This document shows, one piece after another, positions 45,978-55,403 of a stretch of 64,000 bases of DNA; within the stretch, counting starts at the first letter, position 1; the number at the start of each line of letters is the position of its first letter. The notes beneath the pieces are model-generated. The model saw only the letters and a program-made list of their open reading frames with translations, was not told the origin of the DNA and ran no database searches. This DNA comes from Bradyrhizobium sp. JYMT SZCCT0428 (GTDB taxonomy: Bacteria > Pseudomonadota > Alphaproteobacteria > Rhizobiales > Xanthobacteraceae): assembly GCF_018131075.1 (NCBI RefSeq), contig NZ_JAFCLS010000040.1, positions 16,282 to 80,281 of the forward strand, written 5' to 3'. A program made the position numbers and the translations under genes.

Positions 45978-46883
45978 CTATACCCGGTTGTAGATCAACT
46001 TAAAAAAGCCATGCGGAACGCCCCCAATGGTAACGTTCCCGACGGAGATTTTAGCGTCAATCTTCACCTTCCAAAGCCGTTTCCATTTGGGAGTGTCATC
46101 GTCGAACTCGAAGCTGATCTCGGTGCCTCCAAGAGACTTCCAACTCCCCGGGTGTTTTACTGCCATTTTCTTGCTGTCCATCCAATATGCTTTTCCGGAC
46201 TTTCCTGGAAACTTGCCTTCGAAAGTCACAAATCCTTTGAAATCTGCACCAATCTCCAGCTCCCAGGTCCCAATTAGCTTCGATACGTAATGGTCAGCGG
46301 CGAGGGATGCACCGGGCGACTCGATGCTTCGCGGGTTTTCGGATTCCACGTGGCGTTTTAGTTTGATAGTGCTTGCTGGGTCGCGTGCCCACATTTTGGT
46401 TGGCCCGACGGCCGAGCGCGCCAACCTCAACAGACTCAAACTCATTTGCCTGCTCGGGCCATAGGCGGGGTCGTGATAAACGATAGTTTCCACGGAGGTC
46501 CCGACGATTACGCCACAGTGCCCGACCACCATATTTTCGCCGGAGGCCGGCGCGGGCAAAGACATGAAGAACAGGATCGGCCCCCATTTGTTCAACGCTA
46601 TCTCGACTTCGCTGATCCGGGTAAAATCCTGCGGAAGATCAGACACTAACCTTTCATTTTTCGCGAGGCGTCCCTCGCCAGTCCAACCGCCGCCAACTTC
46701 GGTAAGCAATCGATGCGTGCCGTCTTCATTGTTGAGTTCCGGTACCCCGATGCGCTGAGCACTGCCATCCCAATACATGCCGATCATCTTTGCGCACGCA
46801 TACCAGCAGCCGGTGGGATCCTCTTTTGGGGGACCGTTTGGGAGTTTTGTGGTCTGGCCGTAAAATGTTACGTTTAACATCAT
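45978..46883 (-). CDS. Papain-like cysteine peptidase with C-terminal beta domain
   Basis: This 301-residue protein starts at ATGATG with GGGAGGG six bases upstream. Residues 1-190 look like a papain/C39-type peptidase: PTGCWYACAKMI with Cys26 followed by Trp, GHCGVIVG with His122 and IVYHDPAYGP with Asp138. The Cys-Trp pair and the HDP motif are typical of papain-like domains such as AvrRpt2-type. From about 205 to 301 a separate beta-rich domain (LIGTWELEIG, FEGKFPG, KVKIDAKISVG) looks lipocalin-like. There is no signal peptide. It lies downstream of the cyclase and just before the IS66 element. An effector role is inferred from fold and neighbourhood. Confidence 0.6.
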   Translation of the reverse strand: MMLNVTFYGQTTKLPNGPPKEDPTGCWYACAKMIGMYWDGSAQRIGVPELNNEDGTHRLLTEVGGGWTGEGRLAKNERLVSDLPQDFTRISEVEIALNKWGPILFFMSLPAPASGENMVVGHCGVIVGTSVETIVYHDPAYGPSRQMSLSLLRLARSAVGPTKMWARDPASTIKLKRHVESENPRSIESPGASLAADHYVSKLIGTWELEIGADFKGFVTFEGKFPGKSGKAYWMDSKKMAVKHPGSWKSLGGTEISFEFDDDTPKWKRLWKVKIDAKISVGNVTIGGVPHGFFKLIYNRV

Positions 46884-47029
46884 TGTCGACCCTCCCATCC
46901 TTGCGAAGCCAACTATATCCGTTCAAACTAAAAACGCTCAAGGGGCAGAGTGGGGCTAGCACCAGGTGCATTGTCTTTGCGCAGACAATATGGAAGAGGA
47001 CTCAAGATTGGCGGCATAACTGTGGCGTA

Positions 47030-48538
47030 AGCGTCCATTTCTTGCACGTGATTCATTTGAGAGCGGTATGTGGCCGCCAGTTCCAGGGCAAAAAAGTCGT
47101 CGAGCCTGCTCATGGGATGGCCGCTGGACGTGCGCTCGAACACGTTCTGGAGATAGGCGAAGGGCTCGACGTCGTTGAGCTTGGCGGTGGTTATGAGGGA
47201 GCAGGCCATCGCCCAGCGGTCGGCGCCTCCATCCGATCCGGCCAAGAGGTAGTTCTTGCGGCCGAGGGTGACAGGCCGGATCGCGCGCTCAACGGTGTTG
47301 GTGTCGAGTTCGACGCGGCCATCATCCAAGAAACGGCAGAGAAGATTCCAGCGGCTTAAGGTGTAGCGGATAGCGTCGGCAAGGCTGCCGCGCGGCGGGA
47401 TATGAGCGGAGCTGCCGCTCAAGCCAAGCCTTCATCGCCGTGACCAGAGGCCGCGACCTGGATTGACGGACGCCCTGTCGTGCATCTGCGGTCCGGCCGC
47501 GGATGGCATTCTCGATCGCGTAGAACTCGGCGATGCGCCGCCGCGCTTCTGCCGCGACAGGCGAGCCGGAGGCCTGCTGCACCTCATGGAATGCGTCTGG
47601 CGTGAGCCCAACACCCTGCGAGCTGGATTCTGTCGCCGCCGCTGAGCCGGTCGAAGCCGGGATAGCCGTCGACATCTACGATGCCGCTGAACGCGGCCAG
47701 GTGAGCGACCGGGCGCTCGGCCTTGCGGTCGGGGCTGTAGAGACAGAAGGCCGCCGGCGGCTCGGCCCCGTTCCAGGGCCGGTCGTCGCGGGCATAGACC
47801 CACAGCCTGCCGGTCTTGGTACGGCCCCGGCCGGGATCGAGACCGGGATCGGGGTGTCGTCGGCAAACAGCTTCTGCGAAAGCGAACACGTGCTCTGCGA
47901 GGCTCTTTTGCCGCGGCTCGAGCCACCAGCAGGCGCCGCCGACCCAGTTCGCGAGGGTGGAGCGGCAGGTGATCGCAGTATTTGGAGACCAGAACGTGGG
48001 CGAGCAGGGCATGGGTTGCGAGACCCTTGGCGATCGGCCGTTCGGGGGCGCTTGGTGGATGGTCCAGCAGATCCGGAAGCCATAGCGGGGCCGGCGGATA
48101 CGGACGACCCGCAGCCGCGCCGGGGCGTGGTCGAGCATCTCGCTCGTCGTCTCGCCGATCAGGTGCAGCGCGCTGCCACAGCAGGGGCAGGCCTGATGCT
48201 CGACATCGAGCCGGACGTCCTCGCGGGGGAGGTGCGCCGGCAGGCTCGGCCGCTCGTCTCGGGCCTTTGGGTGTATCAGCGGCTTAGGAAAGCGGTAGGC
48301 TGGCTTCGATGCGGGCAAGATCGGTGTTGAGGTCTTCAAGGGCAAGCTGCAGCTGATTGTCATCGAGCCGATCGGCGCGCTGGCCGAACTGGCTGCGCTG
48401 GAGCTTCTTGATAATGAGATTGAGCCGCTCGATCTCGGCGTTTGCCTCGCGCAGACTGGCGCGCTCGGCCGCGAGAGCACGCACCAAACGCTGCAGCGTT
48501 TCCACATCATCCGGCAGTGCCGCGAGATCGATGTTCAT
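47030..48538 (-). pseudogene. IS66 transposase TnpC remnant
   Basis: The first 84 codons (48538-48284) read a normal TnpC N-terminus (MNIDLAALPDDVETLQRLVRALAAE, then a leucine-zipper-like IERLNLIIKKLQRSQFG). The frame shifts near 48300 to PKPLIHPKARDERPSLPAHLPRE and the zinc-binding ACPCCGSALH, then a catalytic-domain stretch (LWVYARDDRPWNG). Further shifts occur near 47600-47400, before the C-terminal VELDTNTVERAIRPVTLGRKNYLLAGSDGGADRWAMACSLI. At least three shifts make it inactive. Confidence 0.85.
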
Positions 48539-48585
48539 GAGCGTCGGACTCGCACCGTTCCTGCCGACCTGCTTGCTTCATCAAG

Positions 48586-48960
48586 TCAATCAGTCGCAGC
48601 GTCAGCCCGCCATCGCCGGTCGCCAGCGTTGCGCCGGCGCGCACAATCAACGCTTTCGATCAGCAGCGATAGCTGCGCCGAGGTCAGCGAGAGCGTCTCG
48701 TCGGGCTTGACGCTCGGCGGCCAGAGAAAGACGCCGTGTTCGAGCCGTTTGGTGAACAGACAGAACCCCGTGCCATCCCAATAGATGATCCTGATCAGAT
48801 TGGCCCGGAACACGAACAGGTGGCCGGTGAAGGGATCCTGATGCAGCACGCCCTGCACCAGCATGGAGAGGCCGTCGAACCCTTTGCGCATGTCGATGAA
48901 GCCAGCGCCAGATGCACCTTTACGTTCTCGTCATCCCACGGCGTCCGCATCGGTGATCTC
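48586..48960 (-). pseudogene. IS66 accessory protein TnpB remnant
   Basis: MRKGFDGLSMLVQGVL, DPFTGHLFVFR, IIYWDGTGFCLFTKRLEHGVF and WPPSVK (48891-48700) are diagnostic of IS66 TnpB. Just upstream, NVKVHLALA is read in another frame, so one single-base shift near 48900 breaks the N-terminus. Confidence 0.85.
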
Positions 48961-49180
48961 AACGGCGACAAATGCCGGAAACGCCAGCTCTGGCTTCCAT
49001 CGACGCAGAACGCGGCCGTCGATACCGTACCGGCGAGCGACCTCAGCGGCACTCGTTCCATCTTGCGCGGCCTGATCGAGAATCTGGCGCTTATCCGCCT
49101 CACTGAACCTGCGCCGATGTCCATCACGTGGTCGCGCAACGATTGGGCTTGCCGAACGGGAGGAGGGATAAGCCCCCGGA
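48950..49180 (-). pseudogene. IS66 TnpA remnant
   Basis: In one minus frame the DNA reads RRRFSEADKRQILDQ followed by GTSAAEVARRYGIDGRVLRRW and PAFVAVEITDADA, the helix-turn-helix part of IS66 TnpA. No ATG is found upstream of it within the element, so it appears to have lost its start. Confidence 0.75.
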
Positions 49181-49190
49181 TTTAGGTAGG

Positions 49191-49584
49191 ACTAAAGGGC
49201 GGATTTAGCTGCGGACTAAAGGGAGGACTTAGGCCTCGGCGCCGCCAAACCAGCTTGCATCGGGCGGCTGCGGCTCAGCCTTGAAGATCGCCCGCCAGTT
49301 GCCGAAGGCCTTGAGCGGGATGCCTCCGCCTCATACTCCTGTCGATTCAAGTCGCTACGCTTCCACGCTTCATGATGCGCCACGCCAGAAAGGCTGCCCC
49401 ATGCCGATCTATCCGAGCTCCTGCAGTGGACGTAGGAATGCCGCCAATGCGCGAGCCTCGAGCGCTCGGCCGCAGGCCGTTCAGCGGGCTCCACCGGTAG
49501 GAAGTAGGGTTGAGCGGACTAGAATTTGGCGTGGCCTGGGCCGCGGAATCCCTGTTCCGTCCACGACAATACCTTCTTGTTCGA
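49191..49584. other. Non-coding remnant next to IS66
   Basis: No gene is recognised between the IS66 element and the repeat cluster. Minus-strand frames (49216-49494, 49347-49589) have no family resemblance. Confidence 0.35.
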
Positions 49585-49707
49585 AGCAAATTCCCTGTTA
49601 GTTACGGCAGGGAATTTGCTCAGCAGACAGTGATTTCTGCCAAGGTCTCCGGTCTCTGAGACGCAAAAATTGTCAAATTCCCTATAAAATTCCCTGTTTG
49701 CAGGGAA
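49585..49707. repeat. Cluster of AAATTCCCTG repeats, direct and inverted
   Basis: A 13-base perfect inverted pair, AGCAAATTCCCTG (49585-49597) and its complement (49608-49620), flanks a 10-base loop. Further copies follow: AAATTCCCT at 49675-49683, AAATTCCCTG at 49687-49696, and an inverted CAGGGAA at 49701-49707. I recall short repeats of this look in Bradyrhizobium genomes, where they are mis-called as short proteins rich in TGNF or AGNF. Their role is unknown to me. Confidence 0.6.
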
Positions 49708-49850
49708 CCCGCTCGGAGACGGGTGCGATCAGCACTGCGTCGCCAGCCAGCCAGTCCTGCATTTGGCGAGCGCAGTCCCGATCGCGGGGCCGCCAAGTCA
49801 GTCTGCAATCTGCTATGAGGAGGCAAATTCAAAACGAGCAGGGGGACTCT

Positions 49851-50438
49851 GGTGCCGGTCCAAAATTTTAAGAGCGCGACCTCGACGTGGCTCGTTTCAA
49901 GCCCCTCCTGAAACAGGATCACTGCCTGGACCAGCTTCTCTTTGAAATCGATCCGTGCCAGATCCGATGAAACATTTTTGGTAAACCTTGTGATGTACGC
50001 GGCATCCTGTCCCTGCCAGACTGAGAAGTTTCGTTTCCAGGCCAAGGGGTAGTGACTCTCGGACTGCCAGTTGCCGAGCTTCCGGGATGCCGCGTCAATG
50101 AGGAAAATGGGTGACGCCGACATAAACGTTCCGATCGGCGCATTTGGATAGCCAAAGCGCTCGCTCACCCCATAGCCTCGCGCTGCCATGTTAAGGACGC
50201 CAAGAGTATATTTCATTAGGCGGTACGCCGCGTTCAGCGCATTGAGGTGCTTTGTGCGCGGGAAGAGCGTGAGCCGACCCAGCGCGTCGTGGAGCGGGCG
50301 AGCTCGATCTTCGATGATTTTCGGCACGCAGCGATGCGCCTTAACTTCATTCAGGACTATCGCAACCGCGTCGTCCACCGTGGTGAAGCCGGCGACCACG
50401 CGCTCAATATGAAAAACCGAATGAGCGCAGCAAGATAG
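49851..50438. pseudogene. HEPN-type gene split by a local inversion
   Basis: The minus strand from about 50215 to 49851 reads FGYPNAPIGTF, KRNFSVWQGQDAAYI, FKEKLVQAVILFQEGLE and HVEVALLKFWTG. The plus strand from about 50241 to 50438 reads IEVLCAREE, RVVERASSIFDDF and DYRNRVVHRGE. Joined as FWTG-IEVLC they make one smooth HEPN/ApeA-like protein whose RNRVVH matches the R-x4-H HEPN RNase motif. About 390 bases (49851-50240) therefore seem to have been inverted within the gene. HEPN proteins often serve in toxin-antitoxin or phage defence. This copy is broken. Confidence 0.6.
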
Positions 50439-50904
50439 AGACTGCCATATTGCGCGCACAGCATTGGCTCTTAACCGCACCCGCCTCACGGCCCTGAAGC
50501 GCATGACGGCGAGGGGCAACAGCAGCGAGGTAGCGGCGGCGGATCAAAGGGTTGCGGTCTCGGTGCATAGCGGTCCTAAGCCAAATGGATTGGACGGTTC
50601 AGCGTTGGCGAAGTTGGGCCCTCGTTTGTTCAGCGAGCGGAAGCGTGCGCAGATCCCGCGGGTGCAGAAGCACTATCGCCCCACCCATGTACAATCGTAA
50701 GAGCGCTTCGCTTGACGATGCGGTGACAAGGGGACGAATTGCTGCCCGGTTGGTGGTGATCTAGTACAGGTTACACATGCGCGATCCCCGAAAGTGAGTG
50801 TCTGGTCGGTTGACTCACGGCAGCACGCTTCAGTCTCTGCCGCCCGGCCTATGGCGAGGTTGTGGACTGCGACGCCAGTGTCCGCTCCTAGCGATAAGAC
50901 TTAC
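50439..50904. other. Intergenic region without a recognised gene
   Basis: Short frames (50464-50700, 50552-50764) have no family character. The region separates the broken HEPN gene from the convergent Bug-type gene. Confidence 0.4.
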
Positions 50905-51879
50905 TCATTTCTGCTCGCTTGCCTTCAGTTCGTCGGCTAGCGGCCGCAGGGCTTGCGACATGTCATCGAGGCGCTTTTGCCATTCCGCGCCAGGCATGAA
51001 AGCGAGAACGGGCTCGTCGCCGGGCGAGCTCTTTATGTAGTCGGGATCGCGTATGCTATCAGCAATTGCGGCTTCAAGCTTTTTGACTATGTCGTCGGGA
51101 ACGCCCTTTGGGACGGCAAAGCCGCGCTCCGCTGTCATTATGATCGGGACGCCTGCTTCCTCTGCCGTTGGAACGTCGGGGAGGGCCGGAGAGCGCTTCT
51201 TTGACAATATCGCAATGGCGCGGAGTGGCCCCTTATTGCCGCCGAGCAGCTCGGGAAGTTCGCTGAGGCTGACCATCCCGACCTCCAAATGGCCACCCAG
51301 AAGATCGGTCCGTTGCGCTGCGGTCCCCCTGTAGGAAATCTCGTTGGGCTCGACTTTGGCGGCGCCCGCCAGCATGCGGATCGCCAAGTGACCGTTCGTA
51401 CCCGCACCGTTGTGACCGAACGTTACTGAACCTGCCTTGCTACGCAGCGAAGTCAGAACGTCGGCAAGAGTTCCAAATTTGCTTTCCGCGCGCACTACCA
51501 TCACGCTCTGATCGTCAACTACGCGGGCAACCAATCGTATTTCATCCATGCTATACTGAGTTTTCCTCGTCATCGGAAGGAAGTTGTAGCCAGGCACGTT
51601 AACTACACCCATCGCGTAGGCATCGGGCGCGGCGCGAGCAATTGAGGCGAACGCGATCTCTCCACCGGCGCCTGGCTTGTTTAGCACCACGAACTTGGCC
51701 TTTCCATCGAGCCGTTTTTCGACGAAAGGCAGTAGCTTGCGCGCCATTACATCGGTTGCCCCGCCGGGCGCAAAACCGATGATAACTTCAATCGGTTTGT
51801 CGTCAGGCCATGCTGCCAAGGCTGATCCGCAGGCTGCGACACCGAATGCCGTGACTAGTGCGAAGACTTTCTTATGCAT
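50905..51879 (-). CDS. Bug-family (TctC) tripartite tricarboxylate transporter binding protein
   Basis: This 324-residue protein has a signal peptide (MHKKVFALVTAFGVAACGSALA) and the Bug/TctC fold: PIEVIIGFAPGGATDVMAR near residue 30, LNKPGAGGEIAFASI near 65, and SYRGTAAQRTDLLGGHLEVG, with a C-terminal ERGFAVPKGVPDDIVKKLEAAI. It binds a small organic acid or similar ligand in the periplasm for TctAB permeases. No tctA or tctB is adjacent, so it is an orphan. It may feed the catabolic genes nearby. Confidence 0.92.
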   Translation of the reverse strand: MHKKVFALVTAFGVAACGSALAAWPDDKPIEVIIGFAPGGATDVMARKLLPFVEKRLDGKAKFVVLNKPGAGGEIAFASIARAAPDAYAMGVVNVPGYNFLPMTRKTQYSMDEIRLVARVVDDQSVMVVRAESKFGTLADVLTSLRSKAGSVTFGHNGAGTNGHLAIRMLAGAAKVEPNEISYRGTAAQRTDLLGGHLEVGMVSLSELPELLGGNKGPLRAIAILSKKRSPALPDVPTAEEAGVPIIMTAERGFAVPKGVPDDIVKKLEAAIADSIRDPDYIKSSPGDEPVLAFMPGAEWQKRLDDMSQALRPLADELKASEQK

Positions 51880-52188
51880 GACAATCCGCCCAATCTTGTT
51901 GTTAGCCGGGCACGCCGCCTAGGCGGCCCCACCGATAATTTGTGCGCATATTGTAACCGAATACAGCGAATACAACCGGCGCGACGGCTGCAAGCGCGCG
52001 ACGCGACCAGCTTTCTTGCGTTGCGGCTTGCGCACCGCGCCGCTGTAGTCGCGCCCAGAGCACGAAATTGCGCGAGTTGATCTGGGTGCGGCCCGGCTGA
52101 ACAGCGCCGACATCCGCGCCGGTGCGGCGCACGAGGATGATCCTTTTTCCAATAATCGAACCCTGATTATCGTTTAGACGAGATTGCC
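51880..52188. other. Gap between PhyH and Bug genes
   Basis: No gene is recognised. Minus-strand frames run through (51902-52285), but they overlap the PhyH 3' end and have no family character. Confidence 0.4.
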
Positions 52189-53076
52189 TCACATTGCCGA
52201 CTTGCTCTGTGCTGCGAAAATCGAGCCGTACCCTCCAGACCAGTCGGGCGGCACCATACAGGGGCGAGGATCGTGATTTGCCCATTTCGGTCGCTGTCCC
52301 CGAATAATCTCACCTGAATGCGGGCTCGGGATCGGATTCGGTGTGTACGGAAACGACTCGCCAGCGGAATACGTATGGAGCAGGAGCGGCCTTCCGCGAG
52401 GCGAGAGGTTCGGTTCTGAAGCATGTACCGTTCGGCAGTTGTGGATGGTGATGCTGCCCGCCGGTCCAGCAAGCATTTCCGCATTCGCGGTAGCTACACG
52501 CGGAAGATCGGCGTCGCTGATATGTCCAACCCATTTCCCGTTCTTGTCGAAATGGTCGAACAGTTCATTCTCGTGGCTTCCCGGAACGCACAGCAGCGGA
52601 CCCATCTCCTTAGATGTATCCTGAAGATAGATCCCCATCGTCAAGGGCGAATAGTCCGTGTGAGGCCAAGCTTGGATATCTTGGTGCCACTTCACTTCCT
52701 GGCCGGCTTCGGCCCATTTGAAGTTCAGCTTGGAGTGGTGGAATTTGACGTTTGGTCCTAACAGGTCTTCCGCAATGTCAGCCATCAGATCGCTGGAGGC
52801 GAATTCCCAGTAGGTCGCATCCTGATCCACAGGGCTCGAGAGCCGCCTCAGTTTGGGCTTTTCCGCCGAGTGACCTGTGTCGAGGTCGAAAACATTGTTG
52901 GATTTCGTCACAGACTTGCTCTTCTCGACGAAGGAAGACGTCACCGTCAGGAGCCGATCGATCCAATCCTGCGGAATGATCGAAGCCAGCATCACATATC
53001 CCTTGTCGAAATAATCCCGCCGCTGCGCGTCGTTGAGGATCTTGGCTGGACGAGCGAGAATCTGTTCTGGCGTCAT
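52189..53076 (-). CDS. Phytanoyl-CoA dioxygenase (PhyH) family protein
   Basis: This 295-residue Fe(II)/2-oxoglutarate-dependent oxygenase has its iron ligands visible: WHQDIQAWPH (His131, Asp133) and NCRTVHASEPN (His218). Arg227 in SPRGRPLLLH should bind 2-oxoglutarate. PCVPGSH-like LLCVPGSHEN is also typical. Family members hydroxylate CoA-esters, phosphonates, osmolytes and other small molecules, so the substrate is open. It is transcribed away from the binding protein gene at 53255 across a region with candidate operators, suggesting shared control with that transporter and the CoA pathway. Confidence 0.85.
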   Translation of the reverse strand: MTPEQILARPAKILNDAQRRDYFDKGYVMLASIIPQDWIDRLLTVTSSFVEKSKSVTKSNNVFDLDTGHSAEKPKLRRLSSPVDQDATYWEFASSDLMADIAEDLLGPNVKFHHSKLNFKWAEAGQEVKWHQDIQAWPHTDYSPLTMGIYLQDTSKEMGPLLCVPGSHENELFDHFDKNGKWVGHISDADLPRVATANAEMLAGPAGSITIHNCRTVHASEPNLSPRGRPLLLHTYSAGESFPYTPNPIPSPHSGEIIRGQRPKWANHDPRPCMVPPDWSGGYGSIFAAQSKSAM

Positions 53077-53096
53077 GGTCTGGCTCCCAAATTTTT

Positions 53097-53205
53097 TGAT
53101 ATATCACGATGCTTCAGCGCTGCAGATTTGTCCATATAAGTCCGACCAATTATCAGATATGTGATGGTTTTATCCATCCAGGCCGATCACGAGCGTGATA
53201 TATCT
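53097..53205. promoter_or_regulatory. Candidate operator pair in the PhyH / binding-protein divergent region
   Basis: TGATATATCA (53097-53106) is a perfect palindrome. A second near-palindrome, TGATATATCT (53196-53205), shares the 11-mer CGTGATATATC with the first in inverted orientation, 85 bases apart. A related GATATGTGATG lies near 53157. Sites of this AT-rich palindromic type suit a FadR-type (FCD) GntR regulator, and one is encoded 1.2 kb away at 54475. Confidence 0.5.
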
Positions 53206-53254
53206 CAGCCAGTGGTATCGATAAACCAATAGCACCCTGGAGGGGACAGAACCC

Positions 53255-54454
53255 ATGTTCAGACCATTAGTTATTGCGATCGTTGGCGCGGCAATTTCAA
53301 CGGCGTGCATCGCCCAGGAACCGAAGCCGATACGGCTTGGGGTGCTGAACGATCAGTCGGGTGTCTATGCAGATTTCGGCGGGCGCGGCTCCGTGATTGC
53401 CGCCCGGATGGCGGTCGAAGATTATGGAGGGCGTGTTCTGGGCAGGCCCGTCGAGGTGCTCAGCGCCGACCACCAGAACAAGCCGGATGTCGCCGCCACA
53501 ATCGCGCGGGCGTGGTTTGAGCGCGACAATGTTGATGCGGTGCTGGACCTGACCACTTCCTCGGTCGCGCTTGCCGTTCGCGAGGTTGCCCTTAACAAGA
53601 ACCGGGCAATGCTGATCGCTTCGGCATCCAGCCCGGAACTGACCGGCAAATATTGTTCGCCGATCACCGTTCACTGGGGCTTTGACGGATATGCAAACTC
53701 GGTGGTGGCCGCAAAAGCAAGCGTCGCCGCTGGCCTGGATACGTGGTTTTTTGTCACCGGCGATAATGCCGGAAGCCATGCGCAGGAAGAACAGGCCGCC
53801 AGCTTTGTCAAGAAAGCAGGAGGCAAAGTGCTCGGTGCGGTCCGCCATCCGCTCGGAACTTCGGATTTCTCGTCGTTTCTGTTGCAAGCACAGTCCTCGA
53901 AAGCCAAAGTTGTTGCTCTCGCCAATGCAGGGGTCGATACGACCAATGCTATCAAGCAGGCCCGGGAATTTGGGCTGGTTGCCGGCGGTCAAACCGTGTT
54001 GCCTATGCTTACCTTTATCACTGACGTGAAGGCACTCGGGTTAGACAATGCGGCCGGCTTGCGGTTCACCGACGGCTTCTACTGGGATCGAACGGATGAT
54101 ACTCGGGTCTGGAGCAAGCGCTTCATGTCGCTTAATCAGGGTCGCGCGCCAACAGTTGTCCAGGCGGCCGTCTATACGCTCGCGCTGCACTTTCTCAAAT
54201 CGATGGACTCAACGAAGTCTGAAGAAGGGGACGTGGTCGTCAAGGAGATGAAAAACGTTATGGTGAACGACGCCCTTTGGAAGAACGTTCGCATCAGGGA
54301 GGATGGGAGGAGCCTCAATGACATGTATCTGGTCGAGGTCAAAAAGCCGAATGAATCGCAGGGACCTTGGGATTTCTATCGTATTGTCTCTACAATACCG
54401 GGCGATCAGGCATTCCGCCCCCTATCGGAGGGGAACTGCGCAATGATTAAATAG
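53255..54454 (+). CDS. ABC transporter substrate-binding protein, branched-chain amino acid type (LivK-like)
   Basis: This is a 399-residue exported protein with a signal peptide (MFRPLVIAIVGAAISTACIAQ). The mature part shows PIRLGVLNDQSGVYADFGG, AARMAVEDYGGRVLG, IEVLSADHQNKPDVA-like and a YTLALHFLKSMD segment, the Peripla_BP_6 fold of amino-acid and amide binding proteins. Many rhizobial members bind aromatic acids or amides instead. No permease or ATPase gene accompanies it in the window. The GntR gene starts 20 bases after its stop. Confidence 0.93.
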   Translation: MFRPLVIAIVGAAISTACIAQEPKPIRLGVLNDQSGVYADFGGRGSVIAARMAVEDYGGRVLGRPVEVLSADHQNKPDVAATIARAWFERDNVDAVLDLTTSSVALAVREVALNKNRAMLIASASSPELTGKYCSPITVHWGFDGYANSVVAAKASVAAGLDTWFFVTGDNAGSHAQEEQAASFVKKAGGKVLGAVRHPLGTSDFSSFLLQAQSSKAKVVALANAGVDTTNAIKQAREFGLVAGGQTVLPMLTFITDVKALGLDNAAGLRFTDGFYWDRTDDTRVWSKRFMSLNQGRAPTVVQAAVYTLALHFLKSMDSTKSEEGDVVVKEMKNVMVNDALWKNVRIREDGRSLNDMYLVEVKKPNESQGPWDFYRIVSTIPGDQAFRPLSEGNCAMIK

Positions 54455-54474
54455 CGCAGCCGACCGAGGTGAAG

Positions 54475-55155
54475 ATGCAGAACCTATACAGTATCGGAAA
54501 TTTTCCCGCTCCGAAGCTGCAACGCAGCTTGGCGGAGCAGGCCTACGATATTCTTGAGGAAATGATCGTCACCTTGGTACTGCCGCCCGGCGCAGTGCTG
54601 AGCGAGAACGAGCTCATCGAGAAGACTGGTCTCGGCCGGACGCCATTGCGGGAGGCGCTGCAGCGCCTCTCCGATGTCGGCTTGATCGATATCGTTCCAC
54701 GCCAGGGCACGAAGGTGACGGAGATCAATGTCAGCGACCAACTGCTGCTGCTGGAAGTTCGACGTGAACTAGAACGATTGATCGCCACCAGCGCGGCTCG
54801 GCGTCGTACGGCTGAACAAAGCTCACTCCTGTCTAACATGGCGGGGGAAATGCGGCGCGCTGCTGCGACAGATGACTATCTTCTGTTCCTGAGAGTGGAT
54901 AGGGCCTTTAATCAATGCGTCGCGGAGAGTTCTGCAAACCGTTACCTTGTCAAAGCTATTAATCCCATTCATGCGATGGCGCGCCGGTTTTGGTACAAAT
55001 ACTATCGTCCGTACGATCTTCCGATTGCAGCGATCGGTCATGCGGAAATTATGGAAGCAATCGTAGCAGCAGATTCTGCTGCTGCAGGCGCAGCGTCGGA
55101 TAAATTACTCGACTACGTTGTGGCCTTCACGCGCTCCGTCGAAACACGGGATTAG
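54475..55155 (+). CDS. GntR-family transcriptional regulator, FadR/FCD subfamily
   Basis: This 226-residue protein starts at the ATG at 54475, with GAGG five bases upstream, in preference to a GTG six bases earlier. It has an N-terminal winged helix (about 15-85: LAEQAYDILEEMIVTLVLPPGAVLSENELIEKTG, TPLREALQRLSDVGLIDIVPRQGTKV) and a C-terminal FCD helical domain with the metal/ligand pocket. It probably senses an acid or CoA-ester and represses the binding protein, PhyH and CoA genes. Co-transcription with the binding protein gene suggests feedback. Confidence 0.92.
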   Translation: MQNLYSIGNFPAPKLQRSLAEQAYDILEEMIVTLVLPPGAVLSENELIEKTGLGRTPLREALQRLSDVGLIDIVPRQGTKVTEINVSDQLLLLEVRRELERLIATSAARRRTAEQSSLLSNMAGEMRRAAATDDYLLFLRVDRAFNQCVAESSANRYLVKAINPIHAMARRFWYKYYRPYDLPIAAIGHAEIMEAIVAADSAAAGAASDKLLDYVVAFTRSVETRD

Positions 55156-55403
55156 AAGTCTCTTAACGTCTCCCGAGAAGCGGGTCCGTTAGCGAGGCCG
55201 TCCTTCGTTTGTAATCGCATACGTAATATTCAAGATGGTGGCGTAGCTGCATATTGATCTTGCGGTCTCCGACGCGGAGAGTGGCAAGAACGATCGATAC
55301 GAGCTGAGCCAAATAATCTTCGAAGCTCATGGCGTCGAACGGAAGCATACGCGCGGCAGTCGCATAAGCGGCCCGTTATAGGTTCAGAAAAGAAGGCGCT
55401 GGA

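Larger units (their letters stand above)
47026..49190 (-). mobile_element. Decayed IS66-family insertion element
   Basis: The element is oriented on the minus strand with pieces of tnpA, tnpB and tnpC in normal order. Its left end reads GTAAGCG at 47026, the usual start of IS66 terminal repeats. The matching right-end repeat is not found near 49190, where short near-repeats of the type GGACTAAAGGG occur instead. Every open frame carries shifts, so transposition is unlikely. Confidence 0.8.

Noticed and set aside
49620..50519. 299-codon minus-strand frame as one intact protein
   Set aside because: Its first third is antisense to the plus-strand HEPN piece and its last part runs into repeats; only 49851-50215 looks like real coding sequence.
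53297..53992. 231-codon minus-strand frame
   Set aside because: Antisense to the branched-chain-type binding protein gene and without recognisable domains.
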